Shown in pieces: positions 1-9,202 of a DNA stretch of 35,238 nucleotides; position 1 is the stretch's first letter; the number at the start of each line of letters is the position of its first letter. The DNA is from Pseudoxanthomonas sacheonensis. GTDB taxonomy: Bacteria > Pseudomonadota > Gammaproteobacteria > Xanthomonadales > Xanthomonadaceae. The stretch spans positions 1 to 35,238 of the forward strand of contig NZ_PDWS01000027.1 in assembly GCF_010093305.1 (NCBI RefSeq), written 5' to 3'. Both the position numbers and the translations under genes were made by a program. The notes beneath the pieces were generated by a model. That model ran no database searches. It was not told where the DNA came from and saw only the letters and a program-made list of their open reading frames with translations.

Positions 1-75
1 CTCCCCTTGAAGGGGAGGACTCAGAAGCGACGGTCTCTTGCCCCCTCCCCTTCAAGGGGAGGGTTGGGGTGGGGA
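1..75. repeat. Palindromic G/C-run repeat pair inside dsbD
   Basis: Two near-identical 17-bp near-palindromes (CTCCCC, TTGAA or TTCAA, GGGGAG) lie at 1-17 and 45-61. The second continues into GGGTTGGGGTGGGG. Repeats of this type are usually intergenic in Xanthomonadaceae. Here they are in frame within dsbD, just after the second alpha domain, and add no stop codon within the window. Confidence 0.75.
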
Positions 76-1033
76 TGGTGTTTCCGTCCGCCGCCGAGAC
101 ATCGGCAGCAGAGGTGATATGGCCTTCCGGTATCGCCAGCTTCACCGAACGCGTCATCGGTGGATAGCAAATGCCGTCCTTCTGACAGCCCTGGAAAGTC
201 ACCTTCAAGGCGGCGTCGGCGGCTTCGCCCGAGCTGCGTCGCACCGGCACCGGCACCTCGGCCTGGTCGAAGTAGACGACCACTTCGCCGAAATGCTCGT
301 CGCGATGCGACTGGCCTTTCGGCCAGCGCGGAGGGCCCAGCGTGAGGTGCTTGGCGCCTTCCAGCTTCATCGTGGTGCGGTCGCGATACACGTAGTAGCC
401 GGGCGCCGGGGTGAAGCGCAACAGCAGCTGGTTGCCGTCGTAGGCGATGGCTTCGAAAGCGAACGCCTGTTCCTGCGGCAGCGGCAAGGCCTCGGTCGCG
501 CCGGAGGGCGCTGTTGCAGCCTGACCGAACCGCGGTAGGCCGCCGGCGTTGGTGGGACCAAGTGATGGCCCGGCGGCCAGTCCGGCAACGGTCCCGGCGG
601 CGGGCAACTTCACCACCAGCCTGCGGGTTTGCGGGGGGTAGCAGATGCCGGCGTCCGCGCAGCCCTGGTATTTCACCTTCAGGGTCACGCTTTCCGCTCC
701 CGGCGCCGCCTCGCCGACCAGCACGCCGGTCAGATCCTGGTGATAGGTTTCCACGTCGCCGAAGAATTCGTCCCGGTACGCTTTACCTTTGGGCAGCTGC
801 AATTTGCCGGCCCGGAAATCCGCGCCTTCCACCTGCACGTCGGTGCGGTGGCGGTACAGGTAATAACCGTCGGCGACCTTCCATTGCACCTCGATGCGGT
901 CGCGGCTGGGCGCGCTGGCGGTCAATGCGAAAGCCCGGTCCACCGGCAGCAGGTCCGCTTCGCTCACGGCGAAGGCCGGCGTCGCCGGAATGGCGAAGGC
1001 GAGCAGGGCCAGCAGGCGCGGCAGGATGGTCAT
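1..1033 (-). CDS. dsbD: DsbD N-terminal part, thiol:disulfide interchange protein (runs off left edge)
   Basis: Encodes the periplasmic front end of DsbD, which passes electrons from cytoplasmic thioredoxin to periplasmic thiol proteins. A 22-aa signal peptide (ends PAFA|VSEAD) is followed by two tandem DsbD-alpha-like domains, each ending in the motif QGC-x5-C-YPP: Cys125/Cys131 and Cys283/Cys289. After signal removal the first pair is 103/109, the numbering of the E. coli active pair. The usual protein has one such domain, so the duplication is notable. The membrane and C-terminal thioredoxin domains lie beyond the edge. I chose ATG 1033 because AGGAAA lies about 9 nt upstream; an in-frame ATG at 1051 is the alternative. 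The last visible 25 or so codons are made of a palindromic repeat normally found between genes. The family call is firm; the rest of the gene is not visible. Confidence 0.88.
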   Translation of the reverse strand, partial: MTILPRLLALLAFAIPATPAFAVSEADLLPVDRAFALTASAPSRDRIEVQWKVADGYYLYRHRTDVQVEGADFRAGKLQLPKGKAYRDEFFGDVETYHQDLTGVLVGEAAPGAESVTLKVKYQGCADAGICYPPQTRRLVVKLPAAGTVAGLAAGPSLGPTNAGGLPRFGQAATAPSGATEALPLPQEQAFAFEAIAYDGNQLLLRFTPAPGYYVYRDRTTMKLEGAKHLTLGPPRWPKGQSHRDEHFGEVVVYFDQAEVPVPVRRSSGEAADAALKVTFQGCQKDGICYPPMTRSVKLAIPEGHITSAADVSAADGNTIPTPTLPLKGRGQETVASESSPSRG

Positions 1034-1265
1034 CGGATCGGTTTTCCTCATGGCGGCGCAAAAAACAAGCGGCCGTTTCGACCGCATGCGCGCGCCGCGG
1101 TTCACTGGGGCCTGTTGAAGCGATTGCAAAGGAGTCTCGCCACCGCTGGGTACGCGGGGCAGGCAGGGCGGGGAAGTGTATGTCGATACACGATCGAATG
1201 AGGACCCATGCGCGCATTCGGCGGGTCCTTCGGACTGCTTCCTCGATGCCGTCGACCGGCCTGGG

Positions 1266-1694
1266 TCAACCGGTGAGGGGAAGCCCTGGCCGGGAGCCGG
1301 GGCCGCGCCGGCCAATGGCGCGGCCGGTCCGCTGCGCCGCCAGCTCTTCCATGACCTCCAGCAGCGAGATCCGGGCACGCAACGGCACCTCGCGGAACGC
1401 ATGCACCAGCCGGAACTCCAACGGGTCCTCTATCAGCAGCGCTTCGGCGGTGGCGATGGAGTCCAGCTGGACTTCGCGCGACAAGGACATCTCGCCGCGG
1501 CCGGTCACCAGCCACTCGAACTGCACTTCGGTCACCTGGGCCAGCTTGCGCAGGTGGGAGACGCTGGGGTTCTTCCCCAGGGGGGCCTCCCAGTGGCTGA
1601 CGGCGCTGCGCTGCACGCCCACCGCCTCGGCCAACTGCTTCTGCGACATTCCCGCGGCACGGCGGGCCAGGCGAATCCGTTCTTGCTGAATCAT
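1266..1694 (-). CDS. XRE-family helix-turn-helix regulator
   Basis: A 142-aa DNA-binding protein. The N-terminal 65 or so residues form a Cro/C1-type HTH (SQKQLAEAVGVQRSAVSHWE), followed by a region rich in E, L and R (RISLLEVMEELAAQ) that may mediate dimerization. The C-terminal 20 residues are rich in G, R and P and look disordered. I chose ATG 1694 because AAGGAG lies 5 nt upstream; an in-frame ATG at 1715 has no such site. The gene reads away from groESL and toward dsbD, about 230 bp upstream of dsbD on the same strand. Its target is unknown; self-regulation through the inverted repeat at 1768-1824 is possible. Codon use matches the neighbours. Confidence 0.85.
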   Translation of the reverse strand: MIQQERIRLARRAAGMSQKQLAEAVGVQRSAVSHWEAPLGKNPSVSHLRKLAQVTEVQFEWLVTGRGEMSLSREVQLDSIATAEALLIEDPLEFRLVHAFREVPLRARISLLEVMEELAAQRTGRAIGRRGPGSRPGLPLTG

Positions 1695-1767
1695 CGGCAC
1701 TCCTTGGCCTAGCATGTGAAGGGAAATCTACATTACCGGAGACTGCGCATTCCACATAAGCCAAAGG

Positions 1768-1824
1768 GCTACCAATACTAATCAGGTGACGGATATTAGA
1801 CACACCATGTCTGCTTTTGGTAGC
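1768..1824. promoter_or_regulatory. Nested inverted repeat upstream of the XRE gene (candidate operator)
   Basis: Outer arms GCTACCAA (1768-1775) and TTGGTAGC (1817-1824) enclose inner arms CTAAT and ATTAG. The element lies 74-130 bp upstream of the XRE start in an AT-richer patch. It could be an operator for that regulator or an RNA hairpin. I see only the symmetry; function is inferred. Confidence 0.35.
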
Positions 1825-1887
1825 TCTAGGGCGATTTATCTCAATTTATTTGAAGTGTTGCATCTGCAAGGTACTGAAACTAACCCT

Positions 1888-2080
1888 ATTCGGTCCCTTT
1901 TTGTCCTGTCCATGTCTTCCCACGGCAGGATTGGGTTGGTATTCCTAGGCCCGCTGGCAGGAAGTCGGCTTCGACAGGAAGTCGGCGGGGGGAGAGGCGC
2001 AGGGTGAGGTACGCCTAAGCAAGGACACGACACCATCTCCATGAGAGCGCGCATGCCCCTGTCATGCGCGCTCTTTTTTT
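1888..2080 (+). ncRNA. Candidate small RNA with GGA-loop hairpins (possible CsrA/RsmA sponge)
   Basis: This non-coding stretch ends in a strong intrinsic terminator and carries five GGA motifs (1928, 1960, 1977, 1991, 2023). Three sit in hairpin loops: CCCA/TGGG around a loop with GGA (1919-1935), GCTGGC-AGGAA-GTCGGC (1953-1969) and CGAC-AGGAA-GTCG (1972-1984). A further hairpin is AGGCG/CGCCT (1995-2016). GGA in a hairpin loop is the known binding element of CsrA/RsmA proteins, and several in one terminated RNA is typical of RsmX/Y/Z and CsrB/C. The 5' end is uncertain: weak promoter options are TTGCAT with TAACCC (1858-1886) or TTGAAG with TACTGA (1850-1877). The class is inferred from hairpins alone. 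Confidence 0.45.
2045..2080 (+). terminator. Strong intrinsic terminator upstream of groES
   Basis: An 11-bp perfect stem (GAGCGCGCATG, 2045-2055, with its complement at 2063-2073) around a 7-nt loop is followed by seven T (2074-2080). No coding gene on this strand ends here, so it most likely ends the candidate small RNA and insulates the groES promoter. Confidence 0.85.
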
Positions 2081-2100
2081 GTCCTGGTTTTTCTTTCGCT

Positions 2101-2129
2101 CTTGAATCCTCCGGAAGGGCGCCCCATCT
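2101..2129 (+). promoter_or_regulatory. Sigma-32 (RpoH)-type heat-shock promoter of groESL
   Basis: CTTGAA (2101-2106), a 15-nt spacer and CCCCATCT (2122-2129) closely match the RpoH consensus (CTTGAA, 13-17 nt, CCCCATnT). The predicted start is near 2136, upstream of the CIRCE element, which would then lie in the transcript leader. Confidence 0.8.
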
Positions 2130-2170
2130 GTCCTGCATCCCGGCGTCGCCGGGTTTTTGTGCCTGCGTTG

Positions 2171-2197
2171 CTGGCACTCACCTGGTACGAGTGCTAA
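2171..2197 (+). promoter_or_regulatory. CIRCE operator (HrcA binding site)
   Basis: CTGGCACTC (2171-2179), 9 nt, GAGTGCTAA (2189-2197). The right arm is a perfect match to the CIRCE consensus (TTAGCACTC-N9-GAGTGCTAA) and the left arm matches 7 of 9. It lies 48 bp before the groES start, the usual position for repression by HrcA. Confidence 0.9.
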
Positions 2198-2244
2198 CAT
2201 CGCCGCCCCTTTCCCAGTCCAATCAATCACTTAAGAGGATTGAA

Positions 2245-2535
2245 ATGAGCAATATCAAGCCGTTGTACGACCGCGTAGTCATCAAGCGCGTCGAAGAAGA
2301 GAAGTTGTCCGCTGGCGGTATCGTCATTCCGGACTCCGCCACCGAAAAGCCCATCAAGGGCAACGTCGTCGCCGTCGGCGAGGGCAAGGCGCTGGACAAC
2401 GGCACCGTCCGCGCGCCCAAGGTGAAGGTCGGCGACCAGGTCCTGTTCGGCAAGTACAGCGGCACCGAAGTGAAGCTGGACGGCACCGACTACCTGGTGG
2501 TGAAGGAAGACGACATCTTCGCGATCCTGGGCTGA
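2245..2535 (+). CDS. groES: Co-chaperonin GroES (Cpn10)
   Basis: A 96-aa protein of normal family length. It forms the heptameric lid of the GroEL folding chamber in the cytoplasm. The sequence is typical throughout: [10 protein letters not shown] at the N-terminus, the mobile-loop region [16 protein letters not shown], and the C-terminal [13 protein letters not shown] chose ATG 2245 because AGAGGA lies 6 nt upstream; the reading frame stays open further upstream but that part runs through the CIRCE and promoter. It is the first gene of groES-groEL, controlled by the sigma-32-type promoter and CIRCE seen upstream. The 132-bp gap to groEL holds a heptamer inverted repeat. Confidence 0.97.
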   Translation: MSNIKPLYDRVVIKRVEEEKLSAGGIVIPDSATEKPIKGNVVAVGEGKALDNGTVRAPKVKVGDQVLFGKYSGTEVKLDGTDYLVVKEDDIFAILG

Positions 2536-2547
2536 GAGCCGGAAATC

Positions 2548-4314
<1,767 letters not shown>

Positions 4315-4344
4315 TCCCCTCCTGCGGCCTCGTGTTGCAATCCC

Positions 4345-4371
4345 GAAAGGCCCGCCCCGTGCGGGCCTTTC
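4345..4371 (+). terminator. groESL terminator
   Basis: An 11-bp perfect stem, GAAAGGCCCGC and its complement, around a 5-nt loop, 30 bp after the groEL stop. The tail is only weakly T-rich (GTTTA). It reads as the end of groESL. Confidence 0.8.
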
Positions 4372-4424
4372 GTTTATGCGCGTTTCGCATACGCTAGAGC
4401 CGTCACTGCTTGGACATTCGATCA

Positions 4425-6347
4425 ATGACCGTCGACGGAAATTCATGGAGAACCGTAGCGCTGGCGTGCGTACTGTTGGCACTGGCCTTTCTCAACGGCT
4501 GCGCGGTGGTCAAGGTCAGGGAACAGCACGCAGGCGATGCCGATCTCGCGCGCCGCGCCGATGTGCTCGGCAGCGGCCGGCTCAGCGCCGATGCGTCTTC
4601 CAGCCTGGCCTCTGCGGGCCTGGATCCGGAGAACTGCCGGCGCGAGCCTGAGCCCTGCGCCGGGCAACTGCGGCAGGCGGTGCCGGAAGAAGCCTGGCTG
4701 GCCACGATCGCCGAAGTGCGCACCTTGCGCATGCAGGCGGCGGCCGAAGCGATGCGAACGGCGCCGGAAGTGGCCGCGCACGAAGCGATGGATACCGCGC
4801 GCTGGGCCTATGCCTACTTGTTCATGACCGCGCGCACGCCCGAGCAGCGCGTGTTCGAATCGCGCCAGGGGCGCGTGTTGCGTTTGTACAACCGTGCAGT
4901 GGAGGTGACGGCGCAGTCGTTGTTCGAGGTCGCGCGCATGCGCAAAAGCGCACCCGACCAGACCCAGCAGATCCACAACCTGCATTTGCGCATCGCGCTG
5001 CACGGTTTCGACCGCAAGCAGGACGATACGCCGGAGATGCTGTTGGCATCGGACACGCTGGGTTTCGACAACCTGCGCGCGGTGTACGGCCGCGATGGTT
5101 TCGGCAGCAGTCTGGTGGCGGTATTCCCGCAACTGAAGACGGTTGCGGCGCCTGCGGAATCCACACCGCCGGATCCGCCTTATCGCGACACCCGCTATTT
5201 GCCGGTGACCAGCACGCTCCGCTTCGAGGGACGGACCCTGGACGAAGTGTTGGCGACCGAGGATGTATGGATCGATGTCTACAATCCCTATCGATACGAA
5301 CAGGAGACCATCGCCGGCCGCAGCGTTCCGCTGGCAGCGAATTTCTCGGCCGCCTACGGCGTGTGGCTGGCGCGTTCGCAACTGGCGCGGCTGAGCCTGT
5401 CCAGTCTGCTGCGTCCGCGCCAGCAGACCCCTTTCGATCCGCGCGTCTATCTGACCCAACCCTATGATCCGGACAAGCGCGTGGTGATCCTGGTGCATGG
5501 ATTGGCGAGCAGCCCGGAAGCCTGGGTGAATCTGGCCAACGAACTGCTGGGCGACGACGAGCTGCGCCGGCATTACCAGGTCTGGCAAGTGTTCTATCCG
5601 ACCAATCTGAGCCTGTTGAACAGCCGTGCGCGCATCGATCAGGCCTTGCGAGCGACGTTCGCGCACTTCGATCCGCAAGGCGACGACCGCGCCAGCCGCG
5701 GCGCCGTGCTGGTCGGCCACAGCATGGGCGGAGTGATCTCGCGATTGCTGGTCAGCGATAGCGGTGAGCAGGTGCTGCAGCGCTTGTTGCAATCGTTTCC
5801 GCCGGCACAGGCTACCGCGTTGGCGCAAGAGCCGATGGTGCGGAAACTGACCGTGTTCCATCCGTTGCCCGAGGTCGGTCGTGCCGTATTCCTGGCCACG
5901 CCGCATCGGGGCGCCGAGGTCAGCGAGGGCTGGGCGTTGCGTCTGGTGCGGCGCGCGATCCGGCTGCCCTTCACTGTCTTGCGCGACACCTCCGAATTGT
6001 TCCAGCGCAACAAGATCGATGAGCAGGAACTCCAGCGGATCGGCTTCCACAAGGGCCGTCCTCCGACCGGACCGGACGATCTCAGTCCCGGCTCTCCGTT
6101 CATGCGCAGCACCGCCGATCTGCCGATCGAGGCGGGACTGCCTTACCACAGCATCGTCGGCTGGAAAGATCCGTCCGTGCCGTTGGCGCAGTCCAGCGAC
6201 GGCCTGGTTCCCTATGCGAGTTCGCATCTGGATGGCGCACTTTCGGAAAAGGCGATTCCTTCGGGCCATAGCGTGCAAGAGACGCCAGCGGCGATTCTGG
6301 AATTGCGACGGATCCTGCGTCTGCAGACAGCGGCGGATGGTCAATGA
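4425..6347 (+). CDS. Lipoprotein alpha/beta hydrolase (putative esterase/lipase)
   Basis: A 640-aa predicted lipoprotein. An N-terminal hydrophobic segment ends in the lipobox LNGC (Cys26), so it should be lipid-anchored in the envelope. The N-terminal 330 or so residues have no motif I recognise. The C-terminal half is an alpha/beta hydrolase: oxyanion region VVILVHGLASS near residue 355, nucleophile elbow GHSMGG (Ser433) and a probable catalytic His615 in SGHSVQE. A second landmark is FLATPHRGAE. The substrate is unknown; lipid or ester hydrolysis is likely from the family. I chose ATG 4425, which gives a clean signal sequence; a TTG at 4410 is possible and no good ribosome site is seen for either. 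It stands alone, with the groEL terminator before it and a REP after it. Confidence 0.8.
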   Translation: MTVDGNSWRTVALACVLLALAFLNGCAVVKVREQHAGDADLARRADVLGSGRLSADASSSLASAGLDPENCRREPEPCAGQLRQAVPEEAWLATIAEVRTLRMQAAAEAMRTAPEVAAHEAMDTARWAYAYLFMTARTPEQRVFESRQGRVLRLYNRAVEVTAQSLFEVARMRKSAPDQTQQIHNLHLRIALHGFDRKQDDTPEMLLASDTLGFDNLRAVYGRDGFGSSLVAVFPQLKTVAAPAESTPPDPPYRDTRYLPVTSTLRFEGRTLDEVLATEDVWIDVYNPYRYEQETIAGRSVPLAANFSAAYGVWLARSQLARLSLSSLLRPRQQTPFDPRVYLTQPYDPDKRVVILVHGLASSPEAWVNLANELLGDDELRRHYQVWQVFYPTNLSLLNSRARIDQALRATFAHFDPQGDDRASRGAVLVGHSMGGVISRLLVSDSGEQVLQRLLQSFPPAQATALAQEPMVRKLTVFHPLPEVGRAVFLATPHRGAEVSEGWALRLVRRAIRLPFTVLRDTSELFQRNKIDEQELQRIGFHKGRPPTGPDDLSPGSPFMRSTADLPIEAGLPYHSIVGWKDPSVPLAQSSDGLVPYASSHLDGALSEKAIPSGHSVQETPAAILELRRILRLQTAADGQ

Positions 6348-6354
6348 GACCAGG

Positions 6355-6427
6355 GTAGGTCGGGGCTACGCCCCCGACGCGCGGATGGCTCCGATTCCCG
6401 TGCGTCGGGGGCGTAGCCCCGACCTAC
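6355..6427. repeat. REP-like perfect inverted repeat
   Basis: Two perfect 26-bp arms (6355-6380 and 6402-6427, beginning GTAGGTCGGGGCTACG) flank a 21-nt loop. It starts 7 bp after the hydrolase stop and ends 55 bp before the next start. It may act as a weak bidirectional terminator or mRNA stabiliser. Elements of this type are scattered in Xanthomonadaceae genomes. Confidence 0.85.
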
Positions 6428-6481
6428 TGACGGCGGGCATGGACATTGATGCCGACGTACGGCTTCATGCATGCTGCCGCA

Positions 6482-8665
6482 ATGAACCCCGCGCCTCTGT
6501 CCAAGCGTCGCTCGATTATCTCCTGGGTGAGGCGCCTGCTGATTGCCATCGTCGGCGTGTACGTCCTGTACCTGATCGCCGGCAATCTGTTCCTCAATAC
6601 TTCGCTCGGGCCCTCGGCGATCAACCGCAAGCCCGAAAAATTCCAGATGCAGTGGGCCAGCGGCAGCACCTGGTGGCCGGGCCGCGTGTCGCTGTCGGAG
6701 GTGAAGTTGCAGGGCCATGTGCGGCATACGCGATGGTCGGTGCGCGCCGCGCGCGCCAGTGGCCGTATCGGCTTGCTCCCTCTGCTGCGCAGAGAGCTGC
6801 ACGTGCCTTATGTGTCGGTCAGCGAGGTGGACGGCTCGGTGGATCGTGTCGACGCCGAACAGCCTTCGCCGGTACCGCGTCCGGGAGGCTGGACGCTGCG
6901 TTTCGACCGTATCGCCAGCGATAGCGTGCGGCGCGCCGATTTCGGCGAGCTGTCGCTGCAAGGCCAGGGAAGCGCCGAATTCGGTTTCATCAAGCAACTG
7001 CGCGGCGGGCCGATGGAAGTGCTGCCTTCGACCGTGAAATTCACGCGCGCGCGCCTGGCTCAGGGTGGCCGGGAATGGTTGCGCGACGGCACGCTCGATG
7101 CGCGTTTCGCCATCGCCCGCCACACCCGCGCGCAGGCGCAGGGTTTGGACAAACTGCTGCTCAGCGATATCCAACTCGATCTGCAGGGTACGACCGCCGC
7201 CCTGGCGGTGGCGATGGACGCGCAAGGCCATGGTTCGTTCGAAACGGTGCCGGGGAAGGGACAGGCGAAGGCCGCCTTGAAATTCTCGCGCGGCGCGCTG
7301 GCGTCCGGTAGCCAGTTGCGCTGGCAGATGCCCGTGGTCAGCACCGATCCAAAGGGCGCGACTCATACCGATCACGTCCAGGTCGCACTGGACGTGGACC
7401 ACGATATGACCCTGACCGCGTACATGCCGCCGCAAGCGCACGGCGTGTTCGGCCTGGACGCCGACCTGCGCGTGACCGGCAACAGAATCCCGCTGCGCGA
7501 TTTCGCCAGCCTGCTGCCGCGCACTTCCGGCCACGTGGCGGGCCAATGGCGGTTCTCATCGCTGCGCTGGCTGGGGCGCTTCTTCACCAAGGCGCCATGG
7601 CTGACCCTCGATGGCGCCGGCGATGTCGCGGCCAACGTGCAGGTGGTCGACGGCAAGGTCGCGGCCGGCAGTACTTTCAGCGTGCCGCAGGTGGCGGTGG
7701 TGGCCGAGGTGATGGGCAACCGCATCCAGGGCAGCGGACGCGCAGAAGGTCGTTTCGATGCCGGCGCCGGCGGCGGTCTGCTGCCCACGTTGAATATCGT
7801 CCTGGACCGTTTCCACGTAGCGGCCGACGACAACCTGCGCGCGCCCTATGTGCAGGGAAGCGATCTGCATCTGGACGTGGTTGCCGGCGAAGATCTGGCC
7901 GCATTGCGCGATTCGCTGCGTGCACACCTGACGTTCAAGGGCGCCAGCATCCCGGACCTGCGCGTCTACAATCGCTATCTGCCCAGCCAGCACCTGCGTT
8001 TCGACGGCGGCAGCGGCGCGCTGAGCGGCGATCTGCATCTGGACGGCAAGGGCGAGATAGGGCGCGGCTGGTTGCGCGTGGCTGGTCGCAAGGCGCAGAT
8101 GCGCGTGGCCGGCATGGCGTTGCGCGGAGATATAGGCATCGACACGCGCCTGCGTCGCGCCGATCTGGCCAGGCGCAACTTCGCCGTCGACGGCAGCAGC
8201 ATTACCCTGGACAACATCAGTTTCAGCGAGCCCGGCGGCCAAACACGCAGCGGTTGGTGGGCGCGCATCGCACTGCCGCGCGCGCGCATGGACTGGAACA
8301 AGCCGCTCAGCATTGGCGGCGACGCAAGCGTGAAGATGAAGGATGTCGGCTTCCTGCTGTCGCTGTTCTCCCGGCAGAAGGAATACCCGAAATGGGTGTT
8401 CAAACTGGTCGACGCCGGCCAGGCGCAAGTGCAGGGCAGGGTGCAATGGCGGCGCGACACGCTGTTGCTGGATCGCATCGACGCCAGCAACGACCGCTTC
8501 GACCTGCAAGCGCGCCTGCGCCTGCGCGGACAGAGTCGCAATGGCAGCCTGTACGCCAAGTGGGGTGTGCTGAGCATGGGCGTGCAGGCCAACGGCGCGC
8601 AGAACAGCTTCCATCTGCTGCGGGCCAAGCAGTGGTACGACGCCCAGCCGCAATTGTCGCCGTAG
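6482..8665 (+). CDS. Membrane-anchored AsmA-like periplasmic protein (family uncertain)
   Basis: A 727-aa protein with a basic N-terminus (PLSKRRS), one transmembrane helix (about residues 16-38, LLIAIVGVYVLYLIAGNLFL) and a long periplasmic region rich in beta strands, with recurring patterns such as LSGDLHLDGKGEIGRGWLRV. This layout is typical of AsmA / TamB / YhdP-like proteins, which are linked to phospholipid transport and outer-membrane homeostasis; I infer a role there but cannot assign a subfamily. Start candidates are ATG 6449, 6467 and 6482; I prefer 6482 because it gives the cleanest N-terminal anchor, though no ribosome site is obvious. No enzyme motif is seen. It is followed by a 537-bp non-coding gap. 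Confidence 0.6.
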   Translation: MNPAPLSKRRSIISWVRRLLIAIVGVYVLYLIAGNLFLNTSLGPSAINRKPEKFQMQWASGSTWWPGRVSLSEVKLQGHVRHTRWSVRAARASGRIGLLPLLRRELHVPYVSVSEVDGSVDRVDAEQPSPVPRPGGWTLRFDRIASDSVRRADFGELSLQGQGSAEFGFIKQLRGGPMEVLPSTVKFTRARLAQGGREWLRDGTLDARFAIARHTRAQAQGLDKLLLSDIQLDLQGTTAALAVAMDAQGHGSFETVPGKGQAKAALKFSRGALASGSQLRWQMPVVSTDPKGATHTDHVQVALDVDHDMTLTAYMPPQAHGVFGLDADLRVTGNRIPLRDFASLLPRTSGHVAGQWRFSSLRWLGRFFTKAPWLTLDGAGDVAANVQVVDGKVAAGSTFSVPQVAVVAEVMGNRIQGSGRAEGRFDAGAGGGLLPTLNIVLDRFHVAADDNLRAPYVQGSDLHLDVVAGEDLAALRDSLRAHLTFKGASIPDLRVYNRYLPSQHLRFDGGSGALSGDLHLDGKGEIGRGWLRVAGRKAQMRVAGMALRGDIGIDTRLRRADLARRNFAVDGSSITLDNISFSEPGGQTRSGWWARIALPRARMDWNKPLSIGGDASVKMKDVGFLLSLFSRQKEYPKWVFKLVDAGQAQVQGRVQWRRDTLLLDRIDASNDRFDLQARLRLRGQSRNGSLYAKWGVLSMGVQANGAQNSFHLLRAKQWYDAQPQLSP

Positions 8666-8882
8666 GGCGATCCCCGCCCCGTTCGTGGAGAAGATTCACC
8701 CAGGCCAAAAGCCGGGCGCAGTGCGCAATAAAAACGTGACTCGCCTATTCATTTTTCTGTTTCGTCCGCCCTTGCGGTGGACCGCCGGAAGCCGCCATCG
8801 GCCAGCGCGGATGAGCCATATCCAGCTCTCGCAAGGGTTGTAACCGTTCTCACACAATTGGTACGCAAGCCCCGCTACTGAA

Positions 8883-9006
8883 CCCTCCAGTTCTGTTTTG
8901 CAGTGCAGCGTGCAAGAGCCGCGAGGCGTCCTTCACGATGCGCCCGCATCCCGACGTGGGGGAGGGAGCAAGCCCGCAACTGGCCTAGCCATTGCGGGCT
9001 TTTTTT
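8883..9006 (+). ncRNA. Candidate small RNA or attenuated leader before lipA
   Basis: The 537-bp gap 8666-9202 holds no convincing gene. A structured stretch ends in a very strong intrinsic terminator at 8971-9006, although no plus-strand gene ends nearby (the previous stop is at 8665). An RNA starting in the AT-richer patch near 8835-8880 and ending at 9006 would explain it. The 5' end and promoter are not defined, and no known RNA family is recognised. The alternative is late termination of the upstream mRNA. Confidence 0.35.
8971..9006 (+). terminator. Strong intrinsic terminator
   Basis: AGCCCGCAA (8971-8979) pairs with TTGCGGGCT (8992-9000), and the stem extends through TGGC/GCCA after a single bulged C. 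Seven T follow (9000-9006). The stem totals 13 bp, so termination should be efficient on the plus strand. Confidence 0.85.
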
Positions 9007-9040
9007 GCCCGACGGAAAAGACAAAGACCGGCCGCGCTTC

Positions 9041-9112
9041 GTAGAGCCGAGCTTGCTCGGCTGCCTTTGATCCTCATTTATGCGGAAAGCAGCCGAGCAA
9101 GCTCGGCTCTAC
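9041..9112. repeat. REP element, GTAGAGCCGAGC family (copy 1)
   Basis: Perfect 24-bp arms at 9041-9064 and 9089-9112 with a 24-nt loop. The same arms recur at 15649-15713. It lies between the terminator and lipA. Confidence 0.9.
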
Positions 9113-9202
9113 AAAGCCGTGGGGGTTCAGTGGATCACTGTTTCCCGCCCCATAGGCCCGGCACGCCTGCCTCTGCCAGGGCAGAAGGGCTAGAATCACG
9201 GC

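Noticed and set aside
1176..1191. GTGTAT/ATACAC dyad between the XRE and dsbD genes
   Set aside because: Only 6-bp arms, far from the dsbD start; too weak to call an operator.
1201..1229. AGGACCC/GGGTCCT hairpin after the XRE gene
   Set aside because: No T-run follows on either strand, so it is not supported as a terminator.
2041..2244. In-frame upstream extension of groES
   Set aside because: It runs through the terminator, promoter and CIRCE; GroES length and the ribosome site fix the start at 2245.
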